A stretch of 64,000 bases of DNA from CAVVZJ01 sp963752755 (GTDB taxonomy: Bacteria > Planctomycetota > Planctomycetia > Isosphaerales > Isosphaeraceae), in assembly GCA_963752755.1 (NCBI GenBank), contig CAVVZJ010000010.1, positions 496,001-560,000 on the forward strand. Direction: 5' to 3'. Numbering within the stretch: position 1 is the first letter of the stretch; the number at the start of each line of letters is the position of its first letter. Both the position numbers and the translations under genes were made by a program. The notes under the pieces are model-generated. The model was not told the DNA's origin. It did not search any database and was given only the letters and a program-made list of their open reading frames with translations. Shown here one piece after another: positions 27,664-37,253 of this stretch.

Positions 27664-29682
27664 TTACGGACTCGGGGGGACCTGGACAATCAGGAAGGGG
27701 GTGAGCGTGGTGGTCCCGTCCGGATAAGTGTAGACCGTCGGGGTGGTCGGGGAGACGTAGATCGGCGCCAGGATTGAGTCGCCGAGGGTCGGGCCGATAG
27801 GGTCGCTGATGCTCTTGCCGAGAAGACTGACCGCCAGTGAGGGGACCGGCCCGCTGTTCGTGGATGTGGCGACGATCTCGATCGTGTAGGCGCCCGGAGT
27901 GAGGAACAGGGCGCGGCCGCTGGCCGAATCGTTCGCCGCGGTGGAGAGCGTGTCGAGCACGTCGCCGCTGGCGTCGCGGATCGTGAGGGTCACCGTGATC
28001 CCCATCGCCTGGTCCTGGGTCGTGGCCGAGAGCAGGAACTGGAAGAGCTGGCTCTGGGCGACATAGAGGTGGTATTCGGTGGCGCTCGCGGTCGCGTCGA
28101 GGGAGCCCTGGGCGAAGTTCTCCAGGCTAACGGGGTTGTGGCCGAAATCGACGTTCAGAGCGTAATTGCCCGCGCCTTGCCCGGTCGGTGCCGCCAGAAC
28201 CTCCACGAAATACCGGGCGCCGGACTTCATCCCGGCCGCCTGGATGGTGTAGGTACCGTCGCCGTTGGCCAGGACCTGGGCGGCGACCGGGTTCATGTCG
28301 CGGTCGAAGAGGAGCAGGCGGGGGGCGACGCCGTTCGGCTCGACGGCCCGCACGGTGGCCGTCAGGACGTTGGGCTGGCCGTTGTCGGCGTTGGTGGCGC
28401 GGACGCTGAAGAAGTCCACGTCGGCGGGATCGCTGAGGCTGCCGACGGTCTCATAATGGGAGTTCGGGGCGTAGCCGGCGGGGGTGGTCAGCACCACGGC
28501 CGAGGAGGAGGTGTCGTCGCTGTGCTGGTCGTTGTGGAAGAGGACCGCGTTGGGATCGGTGAAGAGGGCAGCGATCTCGTTCGGGCCGAGAGACTGGTAA
28601 GGCCCGCGCATCACCTGGTCGAGCGTCGCGGCATCGACGGTGTTTGTGGCGTCGAAGGTGGCGGCCAGAGCGTAGCTGCCGATGCCGAAGACGTCGCTCG
28701 TGGCCCCTTCCACCTTCAGGTAATAGGTCTTGCTGGGGTCGGCGTTGGCGATCGTGAGGCTGACCACGTCGCCGGTGTCGGAGGCGGCCTGGGTGGAGGC
28801 GAGGACGTTGCCGTGGGAATCGACGACCGAAAGCTTCGTCGTCAGCAGGCTGATGCCCTGCGACTGGAGCCGGATCGTCAGGGAGCCCTGGTAGCCGCTC
28901 ATCGGACGGAGGGCGTAGTAATCCAGGTCGCGGTTGGTCGTGATGTCGCCGTAAACGACGAGGGGCGTCGCCCCCTGGTAGCTGCCGGGGAACTGCATCT
29001 GGGTGGCGTGGTTGAGCGCGTCGTTGCTGGAGGCCGCGTCGTGGAGGTCGGGCGAGCGGGTGCCGTAGAGGGCCTGGAGGCTGGCGACGTCGGCGGGGGT
29101 AAGGACGGCGTCCGGATTGTAGTTGGAGGACATGACGGAATTCGGATCGGTGCCGTCGTCGATGCCGAAGACGTGGCCGGCCTCGTGAAGCATGACGCGG
29201 ACGAGGTCGAGGTCGAGGTTGCCGGGGCCGAAGGCGTCGGCGCTGTTGAGCAGGACGTCGCCGGTCCAGGTGCTGGAGAGGGACGGGTCGTTCGGCACCG
29301 AGATCGAGAGGGCCTCGGGGGACATGGCCTGAGCCCCGACGCGGATGTCGCCGAAGCGGGGGTCGTGCTGGCTCGGCCCGGCCTCGCCGAACGCCTGGCC
29401 GCTGTCGGAGACGAGGCCGATGTTGATGTTGGCGTTGACGGCCCAGGTCTGGAAGGCTTGCAGGATCGAGCGTTGCCAGGTCGCGGTGGGCATCTGGCGG
29501 TCGAGCGTGGCCGAAAGGGAGCTGACGTGGCCGGCGATCGCGGTGCCGTCGGGGGCGAAGCTGAGGGTGAGGTGCGACGGGTCCTTCCAGGGCACGCCGA
29601 AGGTCGCCGGCACGGCGCGGCCTTCCAGGGTCTCCAGGGACGGGAAGCATCGGCGCGAACGCTTGCGGGTGTCGGCGGCCAT
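27664..29682 (-). CDS. Exported matrixin-type metalloprotease with PPC-like repeats
   Basis: Zinc endopeptidase-like protein of 672 residues. The export motif SLETLEGRAVPA lies at about residues 15-26. The catalytic domain follows, with HEAGHVFGIDD (about 166-176: HExxHxxGxxD zinc site) and a Met-turn NSVMSSNY just after. The strand TWTGDVLLNSADAFG precedes it, as in M10 matrixins. The remaining 450 residues contain pre-peptidase-C-like beta domains (SYQGATPLVVYGDITTNRDL, SDPADVDFFSVRA, FAQGSLDATASATEYHLYVA). ATG 29682 is preferred over 29688. No propeptide cysteine switch is evident. Probably an envelope or secreted protease. Confidence 0.85.
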   Translation of the reverse strand: MAADTRKRSRRCFPSLETLEGRAVPATFGVPWKDPSHLTLSFAPDGTAIAGHVSSLSATLDRQMPTATWQRSILQAFQTWAVNANINIGLVSDSGQAFGEAGPSQHDPRFGDIRVGAQAMSPEALSISVPNDPSLSSTWTGDVLLNSADAFGPGNLDLDLVRVMLHEAGHVFGIDDGTDPNSVMSSNYNPDAVLTPADVASLQALYGTRSPDLHDAASSNDALNHATQMQFPGSYQGATPLVVYGDITTNRDLDYYALRPMSGYQGSLTIRLQSQGISLLTTKLSVVDSHGNVLASTQAASDTGDVVSLTIANADPSKTYYLKVEGATSDVFGIGSYALAATFDATNTVDAATLDQVMRGPYQSLGPNEIAALFTDPNAVLFHNDQHSDDTSSSAVVLTTPAGYAPNSHYETVGSLSDPADVDFFSVRATNADNGQPNVLTATVRAVEPNGVAPRLLLFDRDMNPVAAQVLANGDGTYTIQAAGMKSGARYFVEVLAAPTGQGAGNYALNVDFGHNPVSLENFAQGSLDATASATEYHLYVAQSQLFQFLLSATTQDQAMGITVTLTIRDASGDVLDTLSTAANDSASGRALFLTPGAYTIEIVATSTNSGPVPSLAVSLLGKSISDPIGPTLGDSILAPIYVSPTTPTVYTYPDGTTTLTPFLIVQVPPSP

Positions 29683-29893
29683 TGTCAATCTCCTCGGCGA
29701 GCAGACGTCGGCCGGTTCGGGGGGTGCCGGATCTTCTGCAACCGCCGCTCAACGCGGACCAATTCGGGGCGGCCACGACCCGGCTCGCCCCCGTTAACCT
29801 GGAGTCGTCGATACGAGGCGCGCGAACCGCCACGGGCGAGACTTTTTTTCGTCCGGATGCGGCTTTCCCCGTATTGCCCTGCATTCGAGGAAC

Positions 29894-32800
29894 TTATTTC
29901 GCTGGTTCGCTAGGGGGGACCCGCGGGGTTGAGGGGGACGGTTCTCGGCAGACGACGGCGAGCGCCTGGACCAGATCCCGGAATTCGGGGGTTTGGCGGA
30001 TCGGGTCGAGGTCGTGATCCTGGGGGATGATCGGGAACCACTTCGGTTCGTCGCGAACGGCCTCGGCGAGCAGGCGGAGGGCGGTGCTGCAGTCGTCGGG
30101 CTGCTGGCGGGACGTCAGCGCGTAGGTGCAGGCGGCCTGGTAAGTCTGCTCGCTTTCATGCTTCGCGGCGAGGGCCGCTCGGGCGTCGCGATGGGCATCC
30201 TCGCGGCGGCCGAGGCGGGCGAGCAGCACGCCGCGGCCGGCGAGCAAGGGGGCGGGGGCGAAGGCAGGGCGCTGCTCGATCGCGGTGCTGAGGGCCTGGA
30301 CCGCTTCCTCCGGGCGGCCGAGCTGTTCGGAGAGCACTGCGGCCATGTCCCGCAGGGTCTCGCTCGACCGGGGATTGAGTCGGAGGGCGGCCTCGAAGTC
30401 GGCCAGGGCGCCTTGAGGGTCGGTGGCGGCCCGCTGCTCGCCGCGGACCCGCCAGCTCACCTCGTCGCGAGGCTGGCGACGGAGGCCGTCGCCGTGGTCG
30501 TTGCGGGCGGCTTCGAGGTCGCCCAAGCGGTGATGGGCCTGCGCGGATGAAGAGGGCGCGCGTCGGGGCATCCGGGTCGTTCAGGGCCTGATTCAGGTCG
30601 GACACGGCTCCCTTAGGGTCGTCGAGCCGCAGCCGGGCGATGGAGCGATTGATGAGCGCCTCGGTCATGCCGGGGCGGAGTTCGAGGACGCGGGTGAAGT
30701 CGTCGATGGCCTGGCGGAAGTCCTGGTGATCGAGGGCGAGCAGGCCGCGGTTGAAGTAGGACCAGCGCAGGTTCGGCTGGAGGGCGATGGCGACGCTGTA
30801 GGAGGCGAGCGCGTCGTCGAACTGGTCCAGGCCGGCGTAGGCGTTGCCCAGGAGCAGCCAGAGGGCGAAGTTCTGGGCGTCGCCGCGCAGGAGGTCTTGG
30901 AAGTGGTCGAGGGCTTCGCCGAAGCGGTGGCGGTCGAGTTGGTCGGAGATGAGCAGGAGCCGCTCGCGGGGCGATCGCAGGGGGATGGACTGGGCCTGCT
31001 CGCGCAGCCGGCGGGCCTCGGCGCCGTTGCCTTCGAGTCGGACCAGCTCGGCCCGCTGGAGCGCGACGGCCCTCGGGACGGCCCCGGCGCCGAAGCAGGA
31101 GACCGACGCGGCGTTGAGCCGGAGGGCCTCGGAAATGGCTGCGGCTCGGGCCGCGCGGTCGGTGGTGGGGCCGGCCTTCCAACCCGTCTCTCTGGCCCAG
31201 AGAAACAGTGACTCGCCGAGGTCGGCCCGGAGTCGGTTCCGTTCGTCGGGGTTCAAGGCCGTGAACAGAGAACGCTTCGTCCAGGGATGTGACGCGTCGA
31301 GCAGCTCGTAACGCTCGGCGACTTGCCGGCAGAGGTCTTCCCCCTCGCGGAGCTGTTCCGGCAGAGCATCGCGGCTGACGAGCAGAGAGTTGACCTGCCT
31401 CAGCTCGTCGTCGAGTTGACGGAGTGAGTCGGTCGCCTCGAGCCGCTCCAGTCGCCGTTGACGGGCCACACCAAAGCCGAGCAGCAGGAGGAACAACAGG
31501 GCGGCGGCCAGGGCGATGGTGGAGGAAGACGTCAGCCGGGGATGCCGGCGTGCCCACTTGCCGAGCCGCTCGCGGAGCGAGGGCTCGGGTGTGTGCTTCA
31601 AGGGGAGGTCGTCGAGCTGGCGCTGCAAGTCCTCCTGGAGCTGGCGGGCATCGGTGTGGCGACGGGCCGGTTCAGGCTCCAGGCAGCGGCGGACGATCGC
31701 CTCGACGGCGGGCGAGACCGCCGGATTGATCGGCCGGAGCCGGGGCGGCGGTCCCGAGCGATCGGCGATCATCCGCGGGAGGATTTCGCCGACGCTGCCG
31801 CGGTGGATCGGGAAGGGATGGCGGCCGGTCAGCAGCTCGAAGAGGATGACGCCCAGGGCGTAGAGGTCGCTCCGGGGGTCGTCGCACAGCGTGAGGTCGC
31901 GGTAGGCTGTGAGTTGTTCGGGGGCCATGTAGGGGAGCGTGCCGCCGACCAGGGCGGCCGAGGCGTGGATGCGGAATTTGGTGTCGGCGGCCAGGTTGAA
32001 GTCGAGCAGCATCGGCTCGCCGTCGTCGGCGAAGAGGACGTTGGCCGGCTTGAGGTCCCGGTGGAGGATGCCCCGCTCGTGGGCGTGGGCCAGCCCGTCC
32101 GCGAGCCGGGCGCCGAGCCAGAGGACGGCCGACGGGTATCGCAGTCCCCGGAGCCGATCGAGTTGCGCCTTCGGCGTCGCGAGGCGGGGCGCGGGGAGAG
32201 ATGAGCCCGGCGGCGCGTCCTGGGCGGGATCGATCCGGAGGACCGAGCCGCCGTCGGTCGGTTCGCCGGAGTCGGGTCCGGATCGGGTGCGCTTACGCGA
32301 TTCCAGGCTGCTCAGCAGACCGGCGCCGGAGTCGGGGAGGGTGGCGTGTCGCCTCAGGTCAGACAGGACATCGGCCAGGGTGGTCGAGCCGAGGTAAGGC
32401 ATGCAGATGGCCTGGAGGCCCCGGCCGCGGTGGACCGAATAGACGGGGACGACATTGGTGTGCTGAAGCTGGGCCAGGACCCGCGACTCGCCGGCGATGT
32501 CGGCGGCGACCTTCAGGGCCACCGGGCGATCGGCGAGGGCGGCCTGTCGAGCCAGGAAGACCCGGCCGAAGGCGCCCCGACCCAGCTCGCTTTCCAGCCG
32601 GAAGCCGAAGACCTCCTCGCCGGATTCGGGGAGGGACGCGACGCCCAGGGCCAGGCGATCGGCGGCGCGGGGGTCGGCGCGGTGGAGGTCGCCGAAGAGG
32701 TCGGCATACGGTCGGGCGACCCCGGCTCCGGCCAGGGTCTCGATCAGGTCGTCGCGGGATGACCGGCGGCTTGAGCGGTACACCTCGGCGGCTTCACGGA

Positions 32801-33230
32801 GTGGCTCTGATTCCTCTTCGAGTACCGGTCGCGCCTCGTCGCCGGGAACGAAGACAGCCAGCGGCGTCGCCGGCAAGTCGCGCCCCTCGACGCCGAAACG
32901 CTGGCGATATTCCGAAGGGGTTGGGGCCTCGCCGGCCTGGAGTCGGAGTCGGTACTCCTCAAAGGCCAGGGCGGGGACCAAATCGGGATCGTCGAAGACC
33001 TCGGGGAAGCGGCGACGATAATCCTCCAGGGGATCGGGCGTTCCCCGTTCCCAGCGATACTCCAGCTCGACGCGGATCAATTCGCAGAGAATCGCCAGCC
33101 TTCGGGGATGATCCTGGGGCGGTCGATGGTCGTCGATCGACGCCTGGCCGTCGCGAGCGTGGGCGGATTCGTAGGCTTCCACATACTTGTGTACGTCCGG
33201 CCAGCTCAGCCCAGACACGCGCCTGTCCAT
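29894..33230 (-). CDS. Ser/Thr protein kinase with membrane helix and TPR repeats (one frameshift)
   Basis: Signalling kinase of about 1,110 residues. The N-terminal 200 residues are helical, as in planctomycete kinases. The kinase domain has glycine loop GRGAFGRVF (218-226), Lys240 in VALKV, HRDLKPAN (390-397), a DFN in place of DFG (410-412) and MAPEQL. A variable, Ser/Pro-rich insert of about 60 residues (about 296-360) sits inside the N-lobe to C-lobe junction. One transmembrane helix (571-589) is followed by TPR repeats. A frame change at about 30545-30560 splits the TPR region; the continuing frame reads AQAHHRLGDLEAARNDHGD and runs to 29894. ATG 33230 starts one base after the sigma factor stop, so the two genes are co-translated. 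Confidence 0.85.
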
Positions 33231-33231
33231 C

Positions 33232-33867
33232 TCACACATCCTCACGGATCAGGTCATCCAACCGTTTGCGGAAGTCCTGCAAGACCCGCTCGACCGACCG
33301 TTTCGACCGCCCCACCGCTGCGGCGATCTCGGCCACCTCGTGCCCCTCGATGCGCAACTCCACCATTCTTCGATGCACCTCGGGGAGATCGGCCAGAGCC
33401 TCCTCGATCGTCAGGCGGAGCGTGGTCAGGGCGACCTCGTCCTGGCCTGTCCGCGCCTCGACGGTCCGCTCGACGGCCTTTCCGCCCGTAGTCTGACGGA
33501 CATCGCGCTTGGCGGCGCGGTGGTAGGTGGCCACGGTGCGGACCTTGTTCAAAGCGATGACCAGCAGCAACTTCCAGATCTCCTCGCCCTCGGGCACGTC
33601 ATACTGACCCTCGGCCGCGCGGCGGAAGAAGGTCCGGAAGACCGACTGGACGATGTCCTCCGGCTCCAGCCGACGCGCCAGGTCGGGGGAACTCTGTTTC
33701 GAGGCCAGGGCATGCAGTCGCTCGGCATAGCGCAAATAAAGCTGGGTCGGGGCGTCGGGCTGCCCCATGCGGAAACGCAGGAGGAGCGAGTGATCGGAGC
33801 TTCCCTCGGGCCTTCGACCCTCCTCCGACGATCCGGGGTCGTCTTGCCTGGGATCCGTCATCGGCAC
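33232..33867 (-). CDS. ECF sigma factor coupled to a Ser/Thr kinase
   Basis: 211 residues. Region 2 motifs: LYLRYAERLHALASK, LEPEDIVQSVFRTFFRRA and IWKLLLVIALNKVR; region 4: LPEVHRRMVELRIEGHEVAEI and GRSKRSVERVLQDFRKRL. This layout matches the planctomycete ECF groups that lie next to kinase genes and are thought to be controlled by phosphorylation instead of an anti-sigma factor. The stop TGA (33232-33234) is one base away from the kinase ATG. No anti-sigma gene is adjacent, which supports kinase control. Confidence 0.9.
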   Translation of the reverse strand: MPMTDPRQDDPGSSEEGRRPEGSSDHSLLLRFRMGQPDAPTQLYLRYAERLHALASKQSSPDLARRLEPEDIVQSVFRTFFRRAAEGQYDVPEGEEIWKLLLVIALNKVRTVATYHRAAKRDVRQTTGGKAVERTVEARTGQDEVALTTLRLTIEEALADLPEVHRRMVELRIEGHEVAEIAAAVGRSKRSVERVLQDFRKRLDDLIREDV

Positions 33868-34189
33868 CCGCTCCCTTCCGAGAAGTCGATCGGCCCGCCC
33901 CGATCCGCCAAGGTCGGTGCGGTTTCTGGTGTGCGGGTGAGGCCGATGTCACCGGATTCTCTTGCGATCTATCAACGACTGTTCGTTTGCACTGTCCATC
34001 GACGGGGATTCCGGGACTCTCGGTGACGGTGAACGGATTCGAGGACGGCCGGGCCTGAAGCCGCGAACGTACCAACCGAGGACGCCGAGGCCGATTCGGG
34101 CTGGTGTGACGAGTCCCGGTTCGGGAATCGCCCTCGTGGAAGCTCCGTATCGCTTCCGAGGGCCCTGATCCGGGAAAGCGGGAGGCGGA
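33868..34189. other. Promoter region of the sigma-kinase operon
   Basis: No gene seen. It separates the end of the DUF1559 gene from the start of the ECF sigma gene, both on the minus strand, so it should carry the sigma-kinase promoter. Paired short motifs (ggcctgaagcc and others) are present but no promoter could be defined. Confidence 0.4.
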
Positions 34190-35188
34190 TCAATAGGCCT
34201 CAGCGCTGACGATCTCACCGCCAGAGCGAGTGCAGAGGGCGCGATACACTTGCAGGGTGATCGTCGATCGGACGGGCCGCACCGAGCCGTCGGCGAAGAG
34301 GAAGTTGGCCATACCGACGTGGGCGCTGTAGAAGTCGGCGGCGGTGGTGCCTGGGGCGTTCAGGCCGACGTCGCCGGCGTGGGCAAACACCAGTTCGGCA
34401 CCGCGGCCCACCGCGGAGTAATCGGAGACGAGGCCCGGCTCGTCGTCCGAGAAAACGCTGATTCCGCCGTCCGGGGCGCCGACCCAGGGAGTCTGGACGA
34501 GGCAGGCCCCGCGCTCGCCAATCGAGATCGTCGTCGCGGTTCCATCCAGGATCTCCGCGAAGCGGACCACGCGATTCCGCCGGAAGAGGCCGTTGCCCTG
34601 ATCGGGGAAGTCGCCGACGTCGAGCCCGGCCCCGAAGCAGGCGGCGTAGCTGTTGGTAGCGAAGACCCCGATCGGCCGACCCCATTGGCCCTGGACGTCG
34701 TAGAGTCCGGAGTCCGTGTCGGAGGGGCAAAGGTACAGGTCGAGGACGGTGGATCGCAGAGTCTGATTCGGCGACGACTCCACGGGCAGGTCGAAGTTCG
34801 TGGCGGCGTAGAGTGGTCCCTGCTCGATCTGGGGAAGGATCAGCGATGCCCAGCCCCACCCCGGGCTCGTCGCGTACACATCGCGGCTCGGCGTCGCGAC
34901 GTAGCCCATCGGCAGCGAGCCGACCGACTCGTGATAGACGCTCAGGGCCAGGCCCATCTGCTTCAGATTGCTGGCGCACTTCACCCGCCGGGCCGCCTCA
35001 CGGGCCGCCTGGATGGCTGGCAAGAGTAACGCCCCCAGGACGCCGACGATCGCCAGGACGATCAAGATCTCGATCAGGCTGAAGCCTCGCCTGGCGGGCG
35101 AAGTCGCATCTCGTGTTGTGATTCCCGTCGGACCGTCGCACCGATCAGACGGCCATGTCGTCGGGTTTCTTCTGGGTGAAATCACCAT
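34190..35188 (-). CDS. DUF1559 pilin-like (H-x9-DG) protein
   Basis: Planctomycete-specific secreted or pseudopilin-like protein of 332 residues. The prepilin segment RRGFSLIEILIVLAIVGVLG (about residues 31-50) provides the class III signal: cleavage after Gly with Phe+1 and Glu+5. It is followed by the DUF1559 start AAREAARRVKCASNLKQMGLA. The C-terminal signature H-x9-DG is present as AHVGMANFLFADGSVRP. Start ATG 35188 is chosen because the frame further upstream is the out-of-frame tail of the sigma factor gene. It follows a membrane-anchored sigma gene on the same strand. The exact role of DUF1559 proteins is unknown. Confidence 0.9.
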   Translation of the reverse strand: MVISPRRNPTTWPSDRCDGPTGITTRDATSPARRGFSLIEILIVLAIVGVLGALLLPAIQAAREAARRVKCASNLKQMGLALSVYHESVGSLPMGYVATPSRDVYATSPGWGWASLILPQIEQGPLYAATNFDLPVESSPNQTLRSTVLDLYLCPSDTDSGLYDVQGQWGRPIGVFATNSYAACFGAGLDVGDFPDQGNGLFRRNRVVRFAEILDGTATTISIGERGACLVQTPWVGAPDGGISVFSDDEPGLVSDYSAVGRGAELVFAHAGDVGLNAPGTTAADFYSAHVGMANFLFADGSVRPVRSTITLQVYRALCTRSGGEIVSAEAY

Positions 35189-35268
35189 CGCGGATCCGCG
35201 CCTCCCTCGAGGAGCCGACGAATGCCCGAACTCCGAGGGTCGGGTCGGAGGATCGTCCGGGCTTCGCA

Positions 35269-36163
35269 TCAGTGACAGGCATTCCGGGCCGATTCGATCA
35301 TCCAGGAGAACCACGTCCCCCGTCGAGGCGTGGGCGACGCCAGCGCCACGGCGGTGCCCAAGGCGAGAATCGTCGTGGCCGTGATCGCGATCAGGAGGAG
35401 ATTCGGGCTGCCGCCGGGACCGCCTCGGAAGTTGAAGTTCCAGGTCCGCTTGGGACGTCGCCTCACGGCCTCGACGGTTTCCCGGACGAGCCAGGGGGGG
35501 ACGGTCTCGGCGGGCGCCTGGCCTGGCAGCAAGAGGAGCAGGAGCAGGGTCGTCAGTGCCAGACCACGGCGGGCGAGTCGGTTCCGGAGCAATTCCCGGC
35601 CGCGAGTGAGTCGCTCCTTGAGGGTGCTCGTGGGACATCCGAGGAGCCTCGCCGCCTCCTCGTTGGTCCTTCCTTCGAGATAGCAGAGCAGGATCGGCTC
35701 GCGAAGGCGTGCGGGGAGGCGGTCGATCTCTTCGATGCAGCGCGCAGCGGAGATCCTCGACATCCACGTTTGCCTCCACGGGTCCGTCGGTCAGTCGCAC
35801 GGGGGCCTTGAGTTCCCGGTTTCTCCGTCGTGTGGCGTTGACCCGAGAGCGGACCGCGAGGCGATGGGCCACGCCATGCAACCAGTGTCCGAGCGAATCG
35901 CGGTTGCGGATCGAGGCCGCCTTGCGGGCGAGCAGGAGGAACGTGGCCTGGAAGGCATCCTCGGCGTCAGGCGAACGGCCGAGGATCTGCCGGCAGACGC
36001 GTAAGACCCTCGGCCCGTGACGGTTCACGAGGACCTCAAAGGCGTCCGCGTCCCGATCGGCGAGGAAGATTTCCAGAAGCTGAGCGTCGGATTGCCAGTT
36101 GAGGGGGAAAGTGACGGTGCCACCGTCAGCGCTCCGGATTCTGGCTGCAGGCTGACTTGCCAT
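35269..36163 (-). CDS. ECF sigma factor with membrane-anchored C-terminus (one frameshift)
   Basis: Region 2 is at residues 27-100 (VLVNRHGPRVLRVCRQILGR, DAEDAFQATFLLLARKA, LGHWLHGVAHRLAVRSR). A frame change near 35745-35760 then leads into region 4 (IDRLPARLREPILLCYLEG, TNEEAARLLGC, TLKERLTRGRELLRNRLARR). Two hydrophobic helices follow, LALTTLLLLLLLPG and NLLLIAITATTILALGTAVA, so the factor is probably tethered to the membrane. This long sigma type is common in planctomycetes. The last codons overlap nothing, and the DUF1559 gene starts 80 bases after the stop. The frame break may be a base-calling error. Confidence 0.8.
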
Positions 36164-36412
36164 CGATCGGCCCCCGCTCGGCTTGGTTCCGCTTCAATCC
36201 GGGCTCGCGTCTCGTTCCCTCCTCCATAGTAGTGCCCCGAGTCGCCGTTCCGGTCGGCATTTTTTTCCAAGAAACTTCCCATTGCGCGTTTCGCCCACTT
36301 CCTCGAAGAAAGTCCCGACCACCGAGACCGCGTCCGCCACTACGGCAATGAACCGGCCGAGACATGATTCGTCCCTGACCGGCGAGTGGACCTGATCTCG
36401 GAGAGTCTTTCC

Positions 36413-37147
36413 ATGAGTGACCTCATGCGGAACCGAATGTTGGATGGCGAAGCGGGAGCAGCGGAACGAAGTCGCCAGTCCCGGCGGTCGTTCCTGCGAC
36501 GGACTACCCTGCTGGCCGGTCCGGGGGCGATCCTGGCAACGGGGTCGCGGGTCCTGGCCAGCAAGCCCAAGCCGCCCAAATCCCCGCCTCTGGGGGTCAA
36601 CGCGTCCCTGACCCGGATTCTGATCAACGAGATCATGAACGACGAGGCAGCTCACGTCCCGATTCTTCAGAAGTTACTCGACGACGAGGATAACCCGTTG
36701 ATGCCGAAGATCCGGCCGATGCCGGTCCTGAACATGGCGAACCTCGTGCAGCGGAACGTCCTCACGTTCCTGGAAACCGCCTCGGCCTTCGAGAACACCG
36801 GCTCGGGGACCTACGGCGGCGCCCTTTTCGCCGTGCAGCAGACCGACGAGTATTTCCCCACCGCCGTCGGCCTCTGCACGGTCGAGTCCCGGCACGCCTC
36901 GTTCCTGAACGCGCTGCTGGGCAACGCCCTGGTTCCCAATTTCGCGCCGGTCGAGTCGCCGATCGCCCAGGAAATCACCCTGGCGCGGGTCGCGCCGTTC
37001 GTCTCCAACTCGGTGGTGGGATTGCCGTCGTTCGACCCCGAGAACGCCTCGGGCGAGAACAATTTCCGGATCCTCGATTTCCTGCTGTTCCTGGAGTACA
37101 TCGAGGCCGCCTTTTATCGGATCAACGTCCCCCGGCTCATCCGATGA
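36413..37147 (+). CDS. Tat-exported ferritin-like domain protein
   Basis: 244 residues. Twin-arginine signal SRRSFLRRTTLLAGPGAILA (about residues 22-41). The helical ferritin-like part has acidic/His pairs expected for a di-metal site: INEIMNDEAAHVPIL, TVESRHASFLNALLGN and LDFLLFLEYIEAAFY. It resembles the Ferritin_2-type proteins of planctomycetes and bacteria. Likely function is metal-linked oxidoreduction outside the cytoplasm; the substrate is unknown. It is divergent from the sigma factor gene across 249 bases, which include an A/T-rich stretch. The neighbour downstream, 106 bases on, encodes a secreted propeller. Confidence 0.85.
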   Translation: MSDLMRNRMLDGEAGAAERSRQSRRSFLRRTTLLAGPGAILATGSRVLASKPKPPKSPPLGVNASLTRILINEIMNDEAAHVPILQKLLDDEDNPLMPKIRPMPVLNMANLVQRNVLTFLETASAFENTGSGTYGGALFAVQQTDEYFPTAVGLCTVESRHASFLNALLGNALVPNFAPVESPIAQEITLARVAPFVSNSVVGLPSFDPENASGENNFRILDFLLFLEYIEAAFYRINVPRLIR

Positions 37148-37253
37148 ACGGCCGGCCCCAGCGACGGGGCCGACGCGACCGTGACGGGGGGCCGAAGTCG
37201 CGAGAGCCCTCCCGTCGTTCTAGCCTTCGCTTCATTCCTGGAGACATCCGACC

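Noticed and set aside
28069..29913. Plus-strand frame of 614 codons opposite the matrixin-like gene
   Set aside because: Antisense; the minus strand holds the HExxHxxGxxD site and Met-turn.
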